NCBI RefSeq assembly: GCF_021389935.1
Contig: NZ_CP089979.1
Location: 4,321,001-4,385,000, forward strand
Direction: 5' to 3'
Source: Fulvivirga ligni
GTDB lineage: Bacteria; Bacteroidota; Bacteroidia; Cytophagales; Cyclobacteriaceae
DNA length: 64,000 nt
Of the stretch, positions 35,084 through 43,198 are shown piece after piece. Under the pieces are notes generated by a model. It was not told the DNA's origin. It searched no databases and saw nothing but the letters and a program-made list of their open reading frames with translations. The translations under genes and the position numbers were made by a program. Position 1 is the stretch's first letter. Every line of letters begins with the position of its first letter.

Positions 35084-36466
35084 ATGAAAAAACTAATGCT
35101 GCTCTTCTTCATTATTACTGCCGGCTATAAACTCCAGGCACAGGAAGTGCAGCAGGTTTTACCTGAAAAAACAAGGATTTTGTTTTTGCTCGATGGTTCC
35201 GGCAGTATGCTGGCGGGTTGGGGTGATGTAAACCGCATTACAGCCGCCAAAGAGTTACTCACGGAACTAGTAGATTCTTTAAAAGCTAACACCAAGCTGG
35301 AGCTAGCCCTTAGAGCCTATGGCCATCTCTATCGCAGGTCTAGCCAAAACTGTAAGGACACCAGATTAGAAGTGGGTTTTGCCAGAAATAATCATGCTCA
35401 AATAGTGAGCAAGTTAAACATGATCGATCCGAAGGGAACTACGCCTATTGCCTATTCTCTGGAGCAAGCAGCCAACGATTTCCCCACCACTCAAGGCTAT
35501 AGAAACATCATCATTATCATTACCGATGGCATAGAGTCTTGTGACGGTGATCCCTGCGCTGTCTCATTGGCGCTACAGAAAAAGGGCATATTTCTTAAGC
35601 CTTTTATCATAGGCATTGGCATGGGGGCCGAATACAAAAAGCAGTTCAAGTGCATCGGAGAATACTATGATGCCAAAGATGTGAACAGCTTCAGGTTTGC
35701 ACTTAACCGGGCCATTACCACCAGCTTAGAAAAAGCCTCTGCCAGTGTGGAGCTTCTGGATATCAATGGAAAGCCTAAGGAAACCAATGTAAACGTATCC
35801 TTCATCAATAGCTTTACTGACGAACCAGCCTTCGACTTCGTTCATTATCTGGATCCACAAGGAAGACCTGACTCGGTAGAACTAGACCCGGTGCTTACTT
35901 ATGACGTAGTGGTAAATACCCTTCCTCCTGCCATTAAAAGAAACGTTAACCTAATCCCGGGCCAACACAACACCATCCAGGTAAAATGTCCTCAAGGCGG
36001 CTTAAAACTCAATCAGGATGGCGCTTCGGTTTATAGCCATGGAGTCAGGGCCATCATAACAGAAAAAGGTAAGAGCTCCATTGTGAACATTCACAATATG
36101 AATGAATCCCAGAAATATCTGGTAGGCACTTATGATGTAGAAGTACTTACCACGCCTCGGAGAATGTTTAGAAATGTAGAGATCTCACAAAGTAAAACCA
36201 CCTCTTTATCATTACCTGCTCCAGGCATACTGAACATAGTGAACAACGCAGCCGGTTATGGAAGTATTTATGAGTTAGATGAGAATGGCAGACAGCAATG
36301 GGTCTATGATCTTGATCATGACAAACCTAAAATATCATTAGCCTTACAGCCCGGTAAATATAAAATTGTGTTTCGCGTAGATCGTGCTCCTGGTAGCAAA
36401 TACACCTCCATAAAAGAAGTGGAAATTTTAGAAGGCCGCTCGGCACTTGTGAAACTTTTCAATTGA
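35084..36466 (+). CDS. Secreted von Willebrand factor A domain protein
   Basis: MKKLMLLFFIITAGYKLQAQ is a Sec signal peptide. The vWA domain (about 28-215) has an intact MIDAS: LFLLDGSGSMLAGWG supplies DxSxS, with a Thr near 128 (DPKGTTPIAYSLEQA) and ITDGIESCDGDPC supplying the last Asp. It therefore probably binds a divalent metal and a protein ligand outside the cytoplasm. The C-terminal half (about 220-460) looks like repeated beta-sandwich domains (ASVELLDINGKPKETNVNVS). It carries no sorting domain. The function is unknown beyond adhesion or scaffolding. Confidence 0.88.
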   Translation: MKKLMLLFFIITAGYKLQAQEVQQVLPEKTRILFLLDGSGSMLAGWGDVNRITAAKELLTELVDSLKANTKLELALRAYGHLYRRSSQNCKDTRLEVGFARNNHAQIVSKLNMIDPKGTTPIAYSLEQAANDFPTTQGYRNIIIIITDGIESCDGDPCAVSLALQKKGIFLKPFIIGIGMGAEYKKQFKCIGEYYDAKDVNSFRFALNRAITTSLEKASASVELLDINGKPKETNVNVSFINSFTDEPAFDFVHYLDPQGRPDSVELDPVLTYDVVVNTLPPAIKRNVNLIPGQHNTIQVKCPQGGLKLNQDGASVYSHGVRAIITEKGKSSIVNIHNMNESQKYLVGTYDVEVLTTPRRMFRNVEISQSKTTSLSLPAPGILNIVNNAAGYGSIYELDENGRQQWVYDLDHDKPKISLALQPGKYKIVFRVDRAPGSKYTSIKEVEILEGRSALVKLFN

Positions 36467-36537
36467 TTTTATATCTGTAATCGCTTCACTTTCAATTAAA
36501 ATGATATTTTTGTTTCCGTATTAGAAATCTGGAGACT

Positions 36538-36906
36538 ATGAGAATTGCCATAATAGCCCATGACGGTAAAAAGCCGGAAATGGTCGCTTTTTTACTTAAA
36601 AACAAGGAACGACTTAATAATGTAGAGCTATTTGCTACCGGCACCACCGGAGGGCACGTAGCCAACGCCGGGCTTAATGTAACCAAATTTTTATCCGGCC
36701 CCATAGGTGGCGATGCTCAGATAGCAGCCATGGCCGCTACTCATGATCTTGATATGGTTATCTTCTTTAGAGACCCGCTAGATAAGCATCCGCATGAACC
36801 AGATGTGCAAATGTTGATGAGAATATGTGATGTGCACAATATTCCCATTGCCACCAACCCTGCTACGGCAGAATTACTATTAAAAGGAACTGACAAGCTG
36901 GGTTAA
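36538..36906 (+). CDS. mgsA: Methylglyoxal synthase
   Basis: It converts dihydroxyacetone phosphate to methylglyoxal and phosphate, an overflow route that bypasses lower glycolysis. The 122-residue product keeps the phosphate loop FATGTTGGHV, the catalytic Asp59 in GPIGGDAQIA, and FFRDPLDKHPHEPDV, followed by IPIATNPATAELLL. TATTTTTG at 36505-36512 may be the -7 element. The stop codon lies inside a terminator hairpin. It lies next to the regulator of the pfkA operon, suggesting coordinated control of glycolytic flux. Confidence 0.95.
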   Translation: MRIAIIAHDGKKPEMVAFLLKNKERLNNVELFATGTTGGHVANAGLNVTKFLSGPIGGDAQIAAMAATHDLDMVIFFRDPLDKHPHEPDVQMLMRICDVHNIPIATNPATAELLLKGTDKLG

Positions 36907-36924
36907 AGCCAGCTTTTCTTTTTT
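36895..36924 (+). terminator. Terminator overlapping the mgsA stop codon
   Basis: AAGCTGG and CCAGCTT form a 7-bp stem whose loop contains the TAA stop of mgsA; TTTTCTTTTTT follows. It also covers the end of the convergent Nudix gene. Confidence 0.8.
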
Positions 36925-37620
36925 ACTCGTTTTCTATCAAATTGATAATAGCGGGCGGGCTTATGAGAAACACCTTCTTCTTTTTCTTCCAAAGGGATTA
37001 AAACTTCTGCCGCTAAAAATTTTTTTTCTAAAATTTCTCTTATCCATTTTCTTGCCCAGCACCTCTTCATAAAGCTGTTGTAGCTCTCTGAAAGTAAATT
37101 TCTTTGGCAGCATTTCAAATGCCAGCAAAGGCTCCTTCTTTAAATTATTAGCCAGGTGAACCAGTGCCTGAGCTATAATTTCATTGTGGTCAAAGGCAAG
37201 ATCTGGCAAGTCTACCACTGGTACCCATTTTACCTCACTGGCAAATGAAGCCGCTTTTGGATGTAATTTTTTAGGTTTTACTATGGCATAATAAACAACC
37301 GTAATTACCCTTGCCTTTGGGTTTTCTCTGATAGATTCCAGCCATTCTACGTTTTCATAGCCTTGCAAACGCTTAGGATCTCCAAAAGCCTGAAGCTGAT
37401 GAAGAAAAATATTTCTTAGCCCTGTAAGCTCATATAAAGTCCTGCTGGCCGACTCATCAAGATTTTCATCATCTTTAATTAAATCGCCCGGAAGTGCGTA
37501 TGCTGCCTTTGTAGTCCCTCTTTTGATCAATAGTATCTGTAATTCATTTTGATCGAAACCAAAAATGACACAATCAACTGAAACATGAGGATTTAAATTA
37601 TTTGATTTTTGTATTGTCAA
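36903..37620 (-). CDS. Nudix-related transcriptional regulator (NrtR/AraR-like), with a probable frameshift near its 3' end
   Basis: The protein joins a Nudix-fold sensor (about 10-145) to a winged helix (about 150 onward, KKFTFRELQQLYEEVLGKKMDKRNFRKKI). The Nudix box LPGDLIKDDENLDESASRTL lacks the RE..EE glutamates, as expected for a ligand sensor that no longer hydrolyses. The first frame stops at 36961 after an unlike tail (FSGRSFNPFGRKRRRCFS). The next frame supplies the usual family ending (LIPLEEKEEGVSHKPARYYQ) and runs to 36903. The switch lies at an A8T5 run (37015-37027 on the plus strand); removing one base repairs it. The start is TTG at 37620, as no ATG exists before an upstream stop. 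It is divergent from pfkA with a palindrome in between, so it is the likely repressor. Confidence 0.8.
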
Positions 37621-37627
37621 TTCTATA

Positions 37628-37658
37628 TTGCCTAAGTGTTACGATTACACTAACTTTG
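37628..37658 (+). promoter_or_regulatory. pfkA operon promoter, Bacteroidota consensus
   Basis: TTG at 37628-37630 and TAACTTTG at 37651-37658 match -33 TTG / -7 TAnnTTTG with a 20-bp spacer, the preferred spacing. The -7 element lies 25 bp before the pfkA ATG. Confidence 0.8.
37635..37651. promoter_or_regulatory. Palindromic operator inside the pfkA promoter spacer
   Basis: AGTGTTACGATTACACT is a 17-bp imperfect palindrome with 5-bp perfect arms (AGTGT/ACACT). It fills the space between the -33 and -7 elements, so a bound protein would block RNA polymerase. The divergent Nudix-type regulator is the obvious candidate to bind it; its own start lies 15 bp away, so autoregulation is possible. 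Confidence 0.7.
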
Positions 37659-37683
37659 GTTCCGTCTAATATAAAAATATTTC

Positions 37684-38667
37684 ATGAGTACTGAAATTAA
37701 CAACATCGCTGTATTTACCTCAGGAGGAGATGCCCCTGGGATGAACGCCGGAATACGTGCTGTAGTACGAGCATGTGTATACTACAAAAAAAACATCTAC
37801 GGTATATACCGTGGCTATGAAGGTATGATCGACAATGACATTGTAAAGCTAGACGCCAGGTCGGTGAGCAATATCATTCAAAGAGGTGGTACTATCTTAA
37901 AATCTGCCCGAAGTGAAGAGTTTAAAACTAAGGAAGGCAGGAAAAAGGCTTATGAAAATTTAAAATCCAGAGATATTGATGCTGTTATCGCCATTGGTGG
38001 AAACGGTACTTTCACTGGTTTACATATATTCGGTCAGGAATTTGACATCCCTACCATTTGTTTACCTGGAACCATTGATAATGACCTTCCAGGCATGGAT
38101 TATACCATCGGATATGATACAGCTACCAACACTGCTGTAGAGGCCATAGATAAAATCAGAGACACTGCACTATCTCATAACAGACTTTTCTTTATTGAAG
38201 TAATGGGAAGGCACAGTGGCTACATAGCGCTAAACAGTGGTATTGCTGGTGGTGCCGTGGCTATCATGATGCCAGAAGACAGCATGACAGTAGATGAGCT
38301 ACTTGAAAAGCTAGATGCTGGTGCTGATAAAAACAAAAAGTCTAGTTTGGTGGTTGTAGCAGAAGGAGGACAAGCCGGTACCGTATGGGAAGTGGCTGAG
38401 AAAGTAAAAGAGAAAGCTCCTTACTATGACACCAAGGTTACAATCCTGGGCCACTTACAAAGAGGTGGTGCTCCTACTTATTTTGATAGAGTACTAGCTG
38501 GCCGACTGGGTGTGGGTGCAGTAGAAGCTCTTCTAAACGGTAAGAGAGATGTTATGATAGGTGTAAAAGATAACAAACTAGTGTATGTAGATTTTGAGCA
38601 GGTTGATAATAAGAGGCACGAAATAGATCCTGAAGCCCTACAACTTGCCAAAATTCTTGCTATATGA
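37684..38667 (+). CDS. pfkA: 6-phosphofructokinase
   Basis: It phosphorylates fructose 6-phosphate to fructose 1,6-bisphosphate, the committed step of glycolysis. The 327-residue protein has the bacterial group I fold: GGDAPGMNAGIRAVVR at the start, catalytic PGTIDNDLPGMDYTIG (Asp equivalent to E. coli Asp127), VMGRHSGYIAL, VVAEGG and LGHLQRGGAPT. The usual Mg-binding Asp in GGDGS/T is Asn107 here (GGNGT). A Gly at the next position argues for ATP rather than pyrophosphate as phosphoryl donor. It overlaps the next gene by 4 bp (ATGA) and heads a four-gene operon under a palindrome-containing promoter. Confidence 0.95.
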   Translation: MSTEINNIAVFTSGGDAPGMNAGIRAVVRACVYYKKNIYGIYRGYEGMIDNDIVKLDARSVSNIIQRGGTILKSARSEEFKTKEGRKKAYENLKSRDIDAVIAIGGNGTFTGLHIFGQEFDIPTICLPGTIDNDLPGMDYTIGYDTATNTAVEAIDKIRDTALSHNRLFFIEVMGRHSGYIALNSGIAGGAVAIMMPEDSMTVDELLEKLDAGADKNKKSSLVVVAEGGQAGTVWEVAEKVKEKAPYYDTKVTILGHLQRGGAPTYFDRVLAGRLGVGAVEALLNGKRDVMIGVKDNKLVYVDFEQVDNKRHEIDPEALQLAKILAI

Positions 38668-39521
38668 TATTAATAGGAATCAGCGGTTCAACAAAATGTG
38701 ATTGGCAAATCATAGAGAATGGAAACCTTAAAGAAAGTGTAAGTACCTCAGGTATTAATCCTTTTTTCCATGATGAAAATGAGATTGCAGAGACAATACA
38801 AACGATTCCGCTGGTTTCTACTCAAGCTTCAGACATTGAAGTAGTATACATTTACAGCGCCGGATGTGGCAGCAAAAGCAGACAGGCAGTAGTAAAAAGA
38901 GCACTCGCTCAGGCTATGCCCAGAGCCCATCATTATGTAAACCATGATATTGTGGCTTCTGCACTTGCTACTTACGAAGGCGTTCCTTCTATTTCCTGTA
39001 TTTTAGGTACAGGATCTAACAGCTGTTATTTCGATGGTGACATAGTGAGGCAGGAAACACCTTGCCTTGACTATATCCTGGGTGACGAAGGTGGTGGTTC
39101 TTATTTTGGTAAGAAACTTCTAAATGCCTATTTATACAAAACACTACCCCCTCACCTACAAAAAAGCTTTGAGGAAACCTATCAGCTAACCAAGAATGAT
39201 ATTTTAGAAAATGTGTATATGAAGCCTTACGCTAATGTGTACCTGGCGTCATTTATGAAATTCATAGAAACACATAAAGAAGACCCTTACTTCGTAGAAA
39301 TGCTCACCAAAGGCTTTTCTAAATTTATGGACCTCTATGTAACTACATTTTCCAACCACAGAAAGGTGAAAACCAATTTTACCGGCGCTATATCTTATAT
39401 CTTCCAGGATATTTTAAAAGAGGTGGCAGCTTCTAAAAAAATTTCTGTAGGAAAGATTATTAAAGAACCTATAGACGATCTCGTCTCCTATCACATAAAT
39501 AAACATTACCAAAAATCATGA
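38664..39521 (+). CDS. BadF/BadG/BcrA/BcrD-type ATPase, N-acetylglucosamine kinase-like
   Basis: This ASKHA-fold kinase has 285 residues. The N-terminal phosphate-1 loop (ILIGISGSTKCDWQII) and the second one (SCILGTGSNSCYF near 112) are clear, followed by LGDEGGGSYFGKKLLNAYLY, the typical motif of bacterial GlcNAc-kinase-like proteins of this family. It probably phosphorylates an amino sugar or related sugar; the exact substrate cannot be read. It overlaps pfkA and the ROK kinase gene by 4 bp each, so it is translationally coupled to both. Confidence 0.88.
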   Translation: MILIGISGSTKCDWQIIENGNLKESVSTSGINPFFHDENEIAETIQTIPLVSTQASDIEVVYIYSAGCGSKSRQAVVKRALAQAMPRAHHYVNHDIVASALATYEGVPSISCILGTGSNSCYFDGDIVRQETPCLDYILGDEGGGSYFGKKLLNAYLYKTLPPHLQKSFEETYQLTKNDILENVYMKPYANVYLASFMKFIETHKEDPYFVEMLTKGFSKFMDLYVTTFSNHRKVKTNFTGAISYIFQDILKEVAASKKISVGKIIKEPIDDLVSYHINKHYQKS

Positions 39522-40495
39522 ATGCAGTTATTGTCGGAATAGACATAGGCGGTACTAGCACTAAGTACGGAATAGTGTCTGAGAGCGGAGTAGTTTTATA
39601 CCAAAACAAAATACCCACTCAGGAACACGAAAATTTTAATGATTTTGTAGTTCAACTCAGCAACGCCATTAAAGAAGGCTTGACTAAGATTGAGGGAGAA
39701 CATAAGATTTTAGCCGTGGGCATAGGTGCCCCCAATGGTAACGTATATCGCGGTACTATTGAGCACGCCCCTAACCTACCCTGGAAAGGCATAGTACCCT
39801 TAGTAGAGACTGTAAAAGAGCAGCTACAGGTGCCAGTTATGGTTACTAACGACGCTAATGCTGCTGCCATGGGAGAAATGATTTACGGTGGCGCCAAAGA
39901 CATGAAAGATTTCATCGTTATTACATTAGGTACCGGCCTTGGCTCAGGTATAGTTTGTAATGGCGATTTAGTATATGGTTATGATGGTTTTGCGGCAGAG
40001 CTAGGTCACGTAACCATTAAACCAGACGGAAGAAATTGCGGATGTGGCAGAAAAGGTTGTCTTGAAACCTACGTATCTGCTACAGGAATAAAAAGAACAG
40101 TATATAAATTATTAGCTGATTTCATGGATGACAGTGAGCTAAGAGGCATCAGCTTCGATGATCTGTCTACCAAAATGATTACAGAATCAGCTAACCGAGG
40201 TGACATAGTGGCCAAAGCGGCCTACGAATACACTGGTAAAATATTAGGCTCTAAACTAGCTGATACGGTGGCTCATACTAACCCTGAAGCCATATTCCTT
40301 TTCGGAGGTTTATCACTAGCCGGAGATTTAATATTTGAACCTACTATTCGCCATATGGAAGCTCATTTAATGCCTATTTATAAAGGCAAAGTGAAGATTT
40401 TACCTTCACAGCTTCAGAACCAGAGCGCTCCTATTTTGGGTGCTAGTAGCTTGGTTTCTAAATATTTACACAACAAATCTTCGATTAAAGCATGA
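39518..40495 (+). CDS. ROK-family sugar kinase, probable glucokinase
   Basis: It phosphorylates glucose or a similar hexose with ATP. The N-terminal loop is GIDIGGTSTKYGIV; TLGTGLGSGIV is the second ATP loop near 140. The ROK zinc/sugar signature ELGHVTI...CGCGRKGCLETYVSATGI is complete (about 165-200), with the catalytic Asp in VTNDANAAAMGE near 112. There is no DNA-binding domain, so it is an enzyme rather than a NagC-type repressor. At 325 residues it fits bacterial glucokinases. It is coupled to both neighbours by ATGA overlaps, and would supply glucose 6-phosphate from the GH15 product. Confidence 0.92.
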   Translation: MNAVIVGIDIGGTSTKYGIVSESGVVLYQNKIPTQEHENFNDFVVQLSNAIKEGLTKIEGEHKILAVGIGAPNGNVYRGTIEHAPNLPWKGIVPLVETVKEQLQVPVMVTNDANAAAMGEMIYGGAKDMKDFIVITLGTGLGSGIVCNGDLVYGYDGFAAELGHVTIKPDGRNCGCGRKGCLETYVSATGIKRTVYKLLADFMDDSELRGISFDDLSTKMITESANRGDIVAKAAYEYTGKILGSKLADTVAHTNPEAIFLFGGLSLAGDLIFEPTIRHMEAHLMPIYKGKVKILPSQLQNQSAPILGASSLVSKYLHNKSSIKA

Positions 40496-42273
40496 CGAAA
40501 CACACATATGATTACGGACTTATAGGAAACTGTTCATATCAGGCTCACGTCCATAAAAACACGAACATAGAGTGGATGTGCTGGCCCAGGTTTGATAGCA
40601 GCTTCATTTTTGGAGCTATGCTAGATGATGAGAATGGTGGTGAATTCTCTATTCAGCCTGAAGGTGAGATTAAAGAATCTCGTCAGTATTATCTGGAAAA
40701 TACAAATATCCTGGTAACAGAGATCACTTCTGATCAGGGTAGATATAGAGTAACAGACTTTGCTCCAAGATTCCAGCAGTTCGACAGATACTATAAGCCC
40801 ATCATGTTATTGAGAAAGGTAGAGCCATTAGAAAACTCACCAAGAGTACGCGTAAAGTGTATGCCTACTGGTGACTATGGCAGGCTAAAGCCTTCTCAGT
40901 ACGAAGCAAGTAATCATATTGAGTATTTAGGTCTTGAAAAAGAAGTGAGATTAACCACTGACTTTTCTTTGTCTTACATTGTAGAAGAAAGACCTATTGT
41001 TTTAAACGAAGTAAAATATCTTGCCCTTACTTGGGGAGCACCTTTAGAAGCTCCGCTGGCCAGCACTTGTGAGTCTTTCCTTGATAAGACCAAGAGATAC
41101 TGGAGAGGATGGGTTAAAAACATGAGTGTGAGCAACTTCCACCAGGCAGAGATCAACAGATCTGCTTTGGCATTGAAGATTCACCAATACGAAGATACAG
41201 GTGCCATTATAGCCGCAGGAACAACCAGCTTACCAGAATCTCCTGGTAGTGGTAGAAACTGGGATTACCGATACTGCTGGATGCGAGATGCTTACTACAC
41301 GCTAACAGCCTTTAATAACATTGGCCACTTTGAAGAATTAGAGAGGTATTTCAACTACATCGTTAATATATCGGTGAAGTCAAGAAACCGTTTCCAACCG
41401 CTTTATAGCATTACAGGCGAAGGTGAGCTTACTGAGAACATTCTCGACTTAAAAGGATACAAGGGTAACACCCCAGTAAGAGTTGGAAACCAGGCCTATA
41501 CTCACATCCAGAATGATGTGTATGGTCAGATCCTTGCCTCTCTTATGCCATTGTATGTAGACAGACGATTCATTAACCTGGAGCGTTCAGACTCTTTGAA
41601 TCTGGTTTATGATATCCTGCAAAAGATAGAGAAATTAATGGATGAGCCTGATGCTGGTCTTTGGGAATTCCGTACGCTCAGCCAGTACCACTGCTACACA
41701 TATTTATTCCACTGGGCTGGAGCCATGGCTGCGAAGAAAATTGCTCATAAGTTTGACAATGGTAAGATCAAAACATTGGCAGATAAGATAGTGAAGCTTT
41801 CGGCTGAAAAAATCAATGCCTGCTATGATCCTGATCGTGGTGTCTATACCCAGGCGATTGGAAGCAAAAACCTGGATGCCAGTAACTTGCAGATGATCAT
41901 GATGGGTTATTTACAGGATGATCCTGAGGCATGCAAGCAGCATTTAAAAGAGCTTGAAAAAGACCTGAAATCTCAAGAAGGTCTATTCTACAGATATAAG
42001 CATGCAGATGATTTTGGTGAGCCTGAAACTACTTTCTTGATCTGCGCTTTCTGGTATGTGGAAGCACTTACCTGCGTAGGAAGAATAGATGAAGCCATTG
42101 AAACTTTTGAAAACCTATTGAAATACAGCAACCACCTGGGACTTCTTAGTGAAGATGTGGACGCTAAAAATGGCAGCCAGTGGGGTAACTTCCCTCAGGC
42201 ATACAGCCACGTAGGTTTAGTAAATGCGGCTTACAGAATAAGTAGAAAACTGGATATGCCTAACTTCTTGTAA
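40492..42273 (+). CDS. GH15 glycoside hydrolase (glucoamylase- or trehalase-like)
   Basis: The protein has 593 residues and no signal peptide, so it acts in the cytoplasm on imported or stored glucans or on trehalose. The N-terminal beta-sandwich begins YDYGLIGNCSYQAHVHKNTNIEWMCWPRFDS, here cited as its core GLIGNCSYQA. The (alpha/alpha)6 barrel carries SPGSGRNWDYRYCWMRDAYY near 250-268 and GEPETTFLICAFWYVEAL near 505, both conserved in the bacterial GH15 group. It is last in the pfkA operon. In related genomes this type often lies beside trehalose synthase genes, as it does here, about 4.3 kb away from otsAB, so trehalase activity is a real alternative to glucoamylase. Confidence 0.9.
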   Translation: MTKHTYDYGLIGNCSYQAHVHKNTNIEWMCWPRFDSSFIFGAMLDDENGGEFSIQPEGEIKESRQYYLENTNILVTEITSDQGRYRVTDFAPRFQQFDRYYKPIMLLRKVEPLENSPRVRVKCMPTGDYGRLKPSQYEASNHIEYLGLEKEVRLTTDFSLSYIVEERPIVLNEVKYLALTWGAPLEAPLASTCESFLDKTKRYWRGWVKNMSVSNFHQAEINRSALALKIHQYEDTGAIIAAGTTSLPESPGSGRNWDYRYCWMRDAYYTLTAFNNIGHFEELERYFNYIVNISVKSRNRFQPLYSITGEGELTENILDLKGYKGNTPVRVGNQAYTHIQNDVYGQILASLMPLYVDRRFINLERSDSLNLVYDILQKIEKLMDEPDAGLWEFRTLSQYHCYTYLFHWAGAMAAKKIAHKFDNGKIKTLADKIVKLSAEKINACYDPDRGVYTQAIGSKNLDASNLQMIMMGYLQDDPEACKQHLKELEKDLKSQEGLFYRYKHADDFGEPETTFLICAFWYVEALTCVGRIDEAIETFENLLKYSNHLGLLSEDVDAKNGSQWGNFPQAYSHVGLVNAAYRISRKLDMPNFL

Positions 42274-42301
42274 AAGGCTAAGTCGGTAATCATATAAAAT
42301 T

Positions 42302-42335
42302 GAGGCTGTCATCTTTTAAGAGACAGCCTCTTTTA
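42302..42335 (+). terminator. Rho-independent terminator of the pfkA-GH15 operon
   Basis: GAGGCTGTC and GACAGCCTC form a 9-bp perfect stem with an 11-nt loop, followed by TTTTATTTTA. Confidence 0.9.
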
Positions 42336-42369
42336 TTTTATAAAAACCTTCCCCACCATAAGTCTCGGC

Positions 42370-42630
42370 CTCAGGGTGACTCTGTTTGTGATGCAAATCT
42401 TGCTGCTCAGTCGTGAGATTTAAGTATATTGAAAAACAAGCTTATCTCAAGTCCCTAGTGGCAGTTACGATCCATGAATACTCCAGCTCTCGGAAGACCT
42501 TGCAGCAAGAAAGACTTTTTTGTTACTTTTTTGGTCGATTGCAAAAAAGTAAAGGAACCTCAGCTATGAAAGCTGAAAGGATTAGTCGCAGGTACGAAGT
42601 TTCGTAGGTGGAGACACCTACGAAGGCGAA
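42370..42630 (+). repeat. Island repeat R1 (about 260-300 bp)
   Basis: The stretch from CTCAGGGTGACTCTGTTTGT to the hairpin TTCGTAGGTG-GAGA-CACCTACGAA (42601-42624) is repeated with about 85-90% identity by eye at 42730-43000. Internal landmarks shared by both are TTGCTGCTCAGTCGTG, CTCGGAAGACCTTGCAGC and GGTCGATTGCAAAAAAGTAA. No coding frame is conserved between the copies. Confidence 0.85.
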
Positions 42631-42713
42631 GGTAACCTATTGGTCATATAGGATGGTAGTGAGGCGTATTTGCACTTCAGGTTGCCTGCACTCTAAACAT
42701 AGTTAGCAATTCT

Positions 42714-43005
42714 GATCGTCTACCCTTCGACGGGGCTCAGGGTGACTCTGTTTGTGATACAACTCTTGCTGCTCAGTCGTGCAGTAAAAGAATATTGAAA
42801 AACAGGCTCATCTCAAGTGCTTATTGGCAGACCTTATCTATGGAAACACTCCAGCTCTCGGAAGACCTTGCAGCAAGAAAGACTTTTTTGTTACTTCTTT
42901 GGTCGATTGCAAAAAAGTAAAGGAACCTTGGCCATGAAAAGCTGAAAGGATTAGTCGCAGGTATGAAGTTTCGTAGGTGGAGACACCTACGAAGACGAAG
43001 TTGCT
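42714..43005 (+). repeat. Island repeat R2, second copy of R1
   Basis: It begins with GATCGTCTACCCTTCGACGG, a motif also present alone near 8454, and continues in parallel with R1 to the hairpin TTCGTAGGTG-GAGA-CACCTACGAA at 42970-42993 (10-bp stem, GNRA-type loop). Confidence 0.85.
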
Positions 43006-43028
43006 TTGGCTAATCTTATTGACTAACT

Positions 43029-43084
43029 GGCATTACAAATGCCATTCTCTACAAATCCTCGTTGAAAACGAGGATTAGGGAAAG
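43029..43084 (+). repeat. REP-like double-hairpin repeat, copy B
   Basis: GGCATT-ACA-AATGCC (43029-43043) is followed by AATCCTCGTT-GAA-AACGAGGATT (43054-43076). This is the intact form of the element at 5647. The two copies are 37 kb apart and in the same orientation. Confidence 0.75.
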
Positions 43085-43134
43085 TAGTGTCGAAAATGAA
43101 GACATCAATGAAGGCCAAGGGATCAGTTCGCAGT

Positions 43135-43158
43135 TTTGTTGGTGAAAACACCAACAAA
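43135..43158 (+). repeat. REP-like hairpin
   Basis: TTTGTTGGTG-AAAA-CACCAACAAA is a perfect 10-bp stem. It resembles the R1/R2 hairpins in layout (a TxGGTG stem end, a four-base purine loop, and a following AAGGC), which suggests one repeat family with compensated stems. Confidence 0.7.
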
Positions 43159-43198
43159 GGCAGGAAACTGTCACTTTAAAGATGACAGCCACTTGATA

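Noticed and set aside
36903-37118. Separate 71-aa gene overlapping the Nudix regulator
   Set aside because: Its latter half continues the regulator in another frame; it is explained by the homopolymer frameshift.
42413-42607. 64-aa open frame in repeat R1
   Set aside because: The frame is not kept in the near-identical copy R2, so it is a by-product of the repeat.
42274-43198. CRISPR array suspected from repeated blocks
   Set aside because: There are only two long copies with internal hairpins, no regular short repeat-spacer layout and no cas genes.
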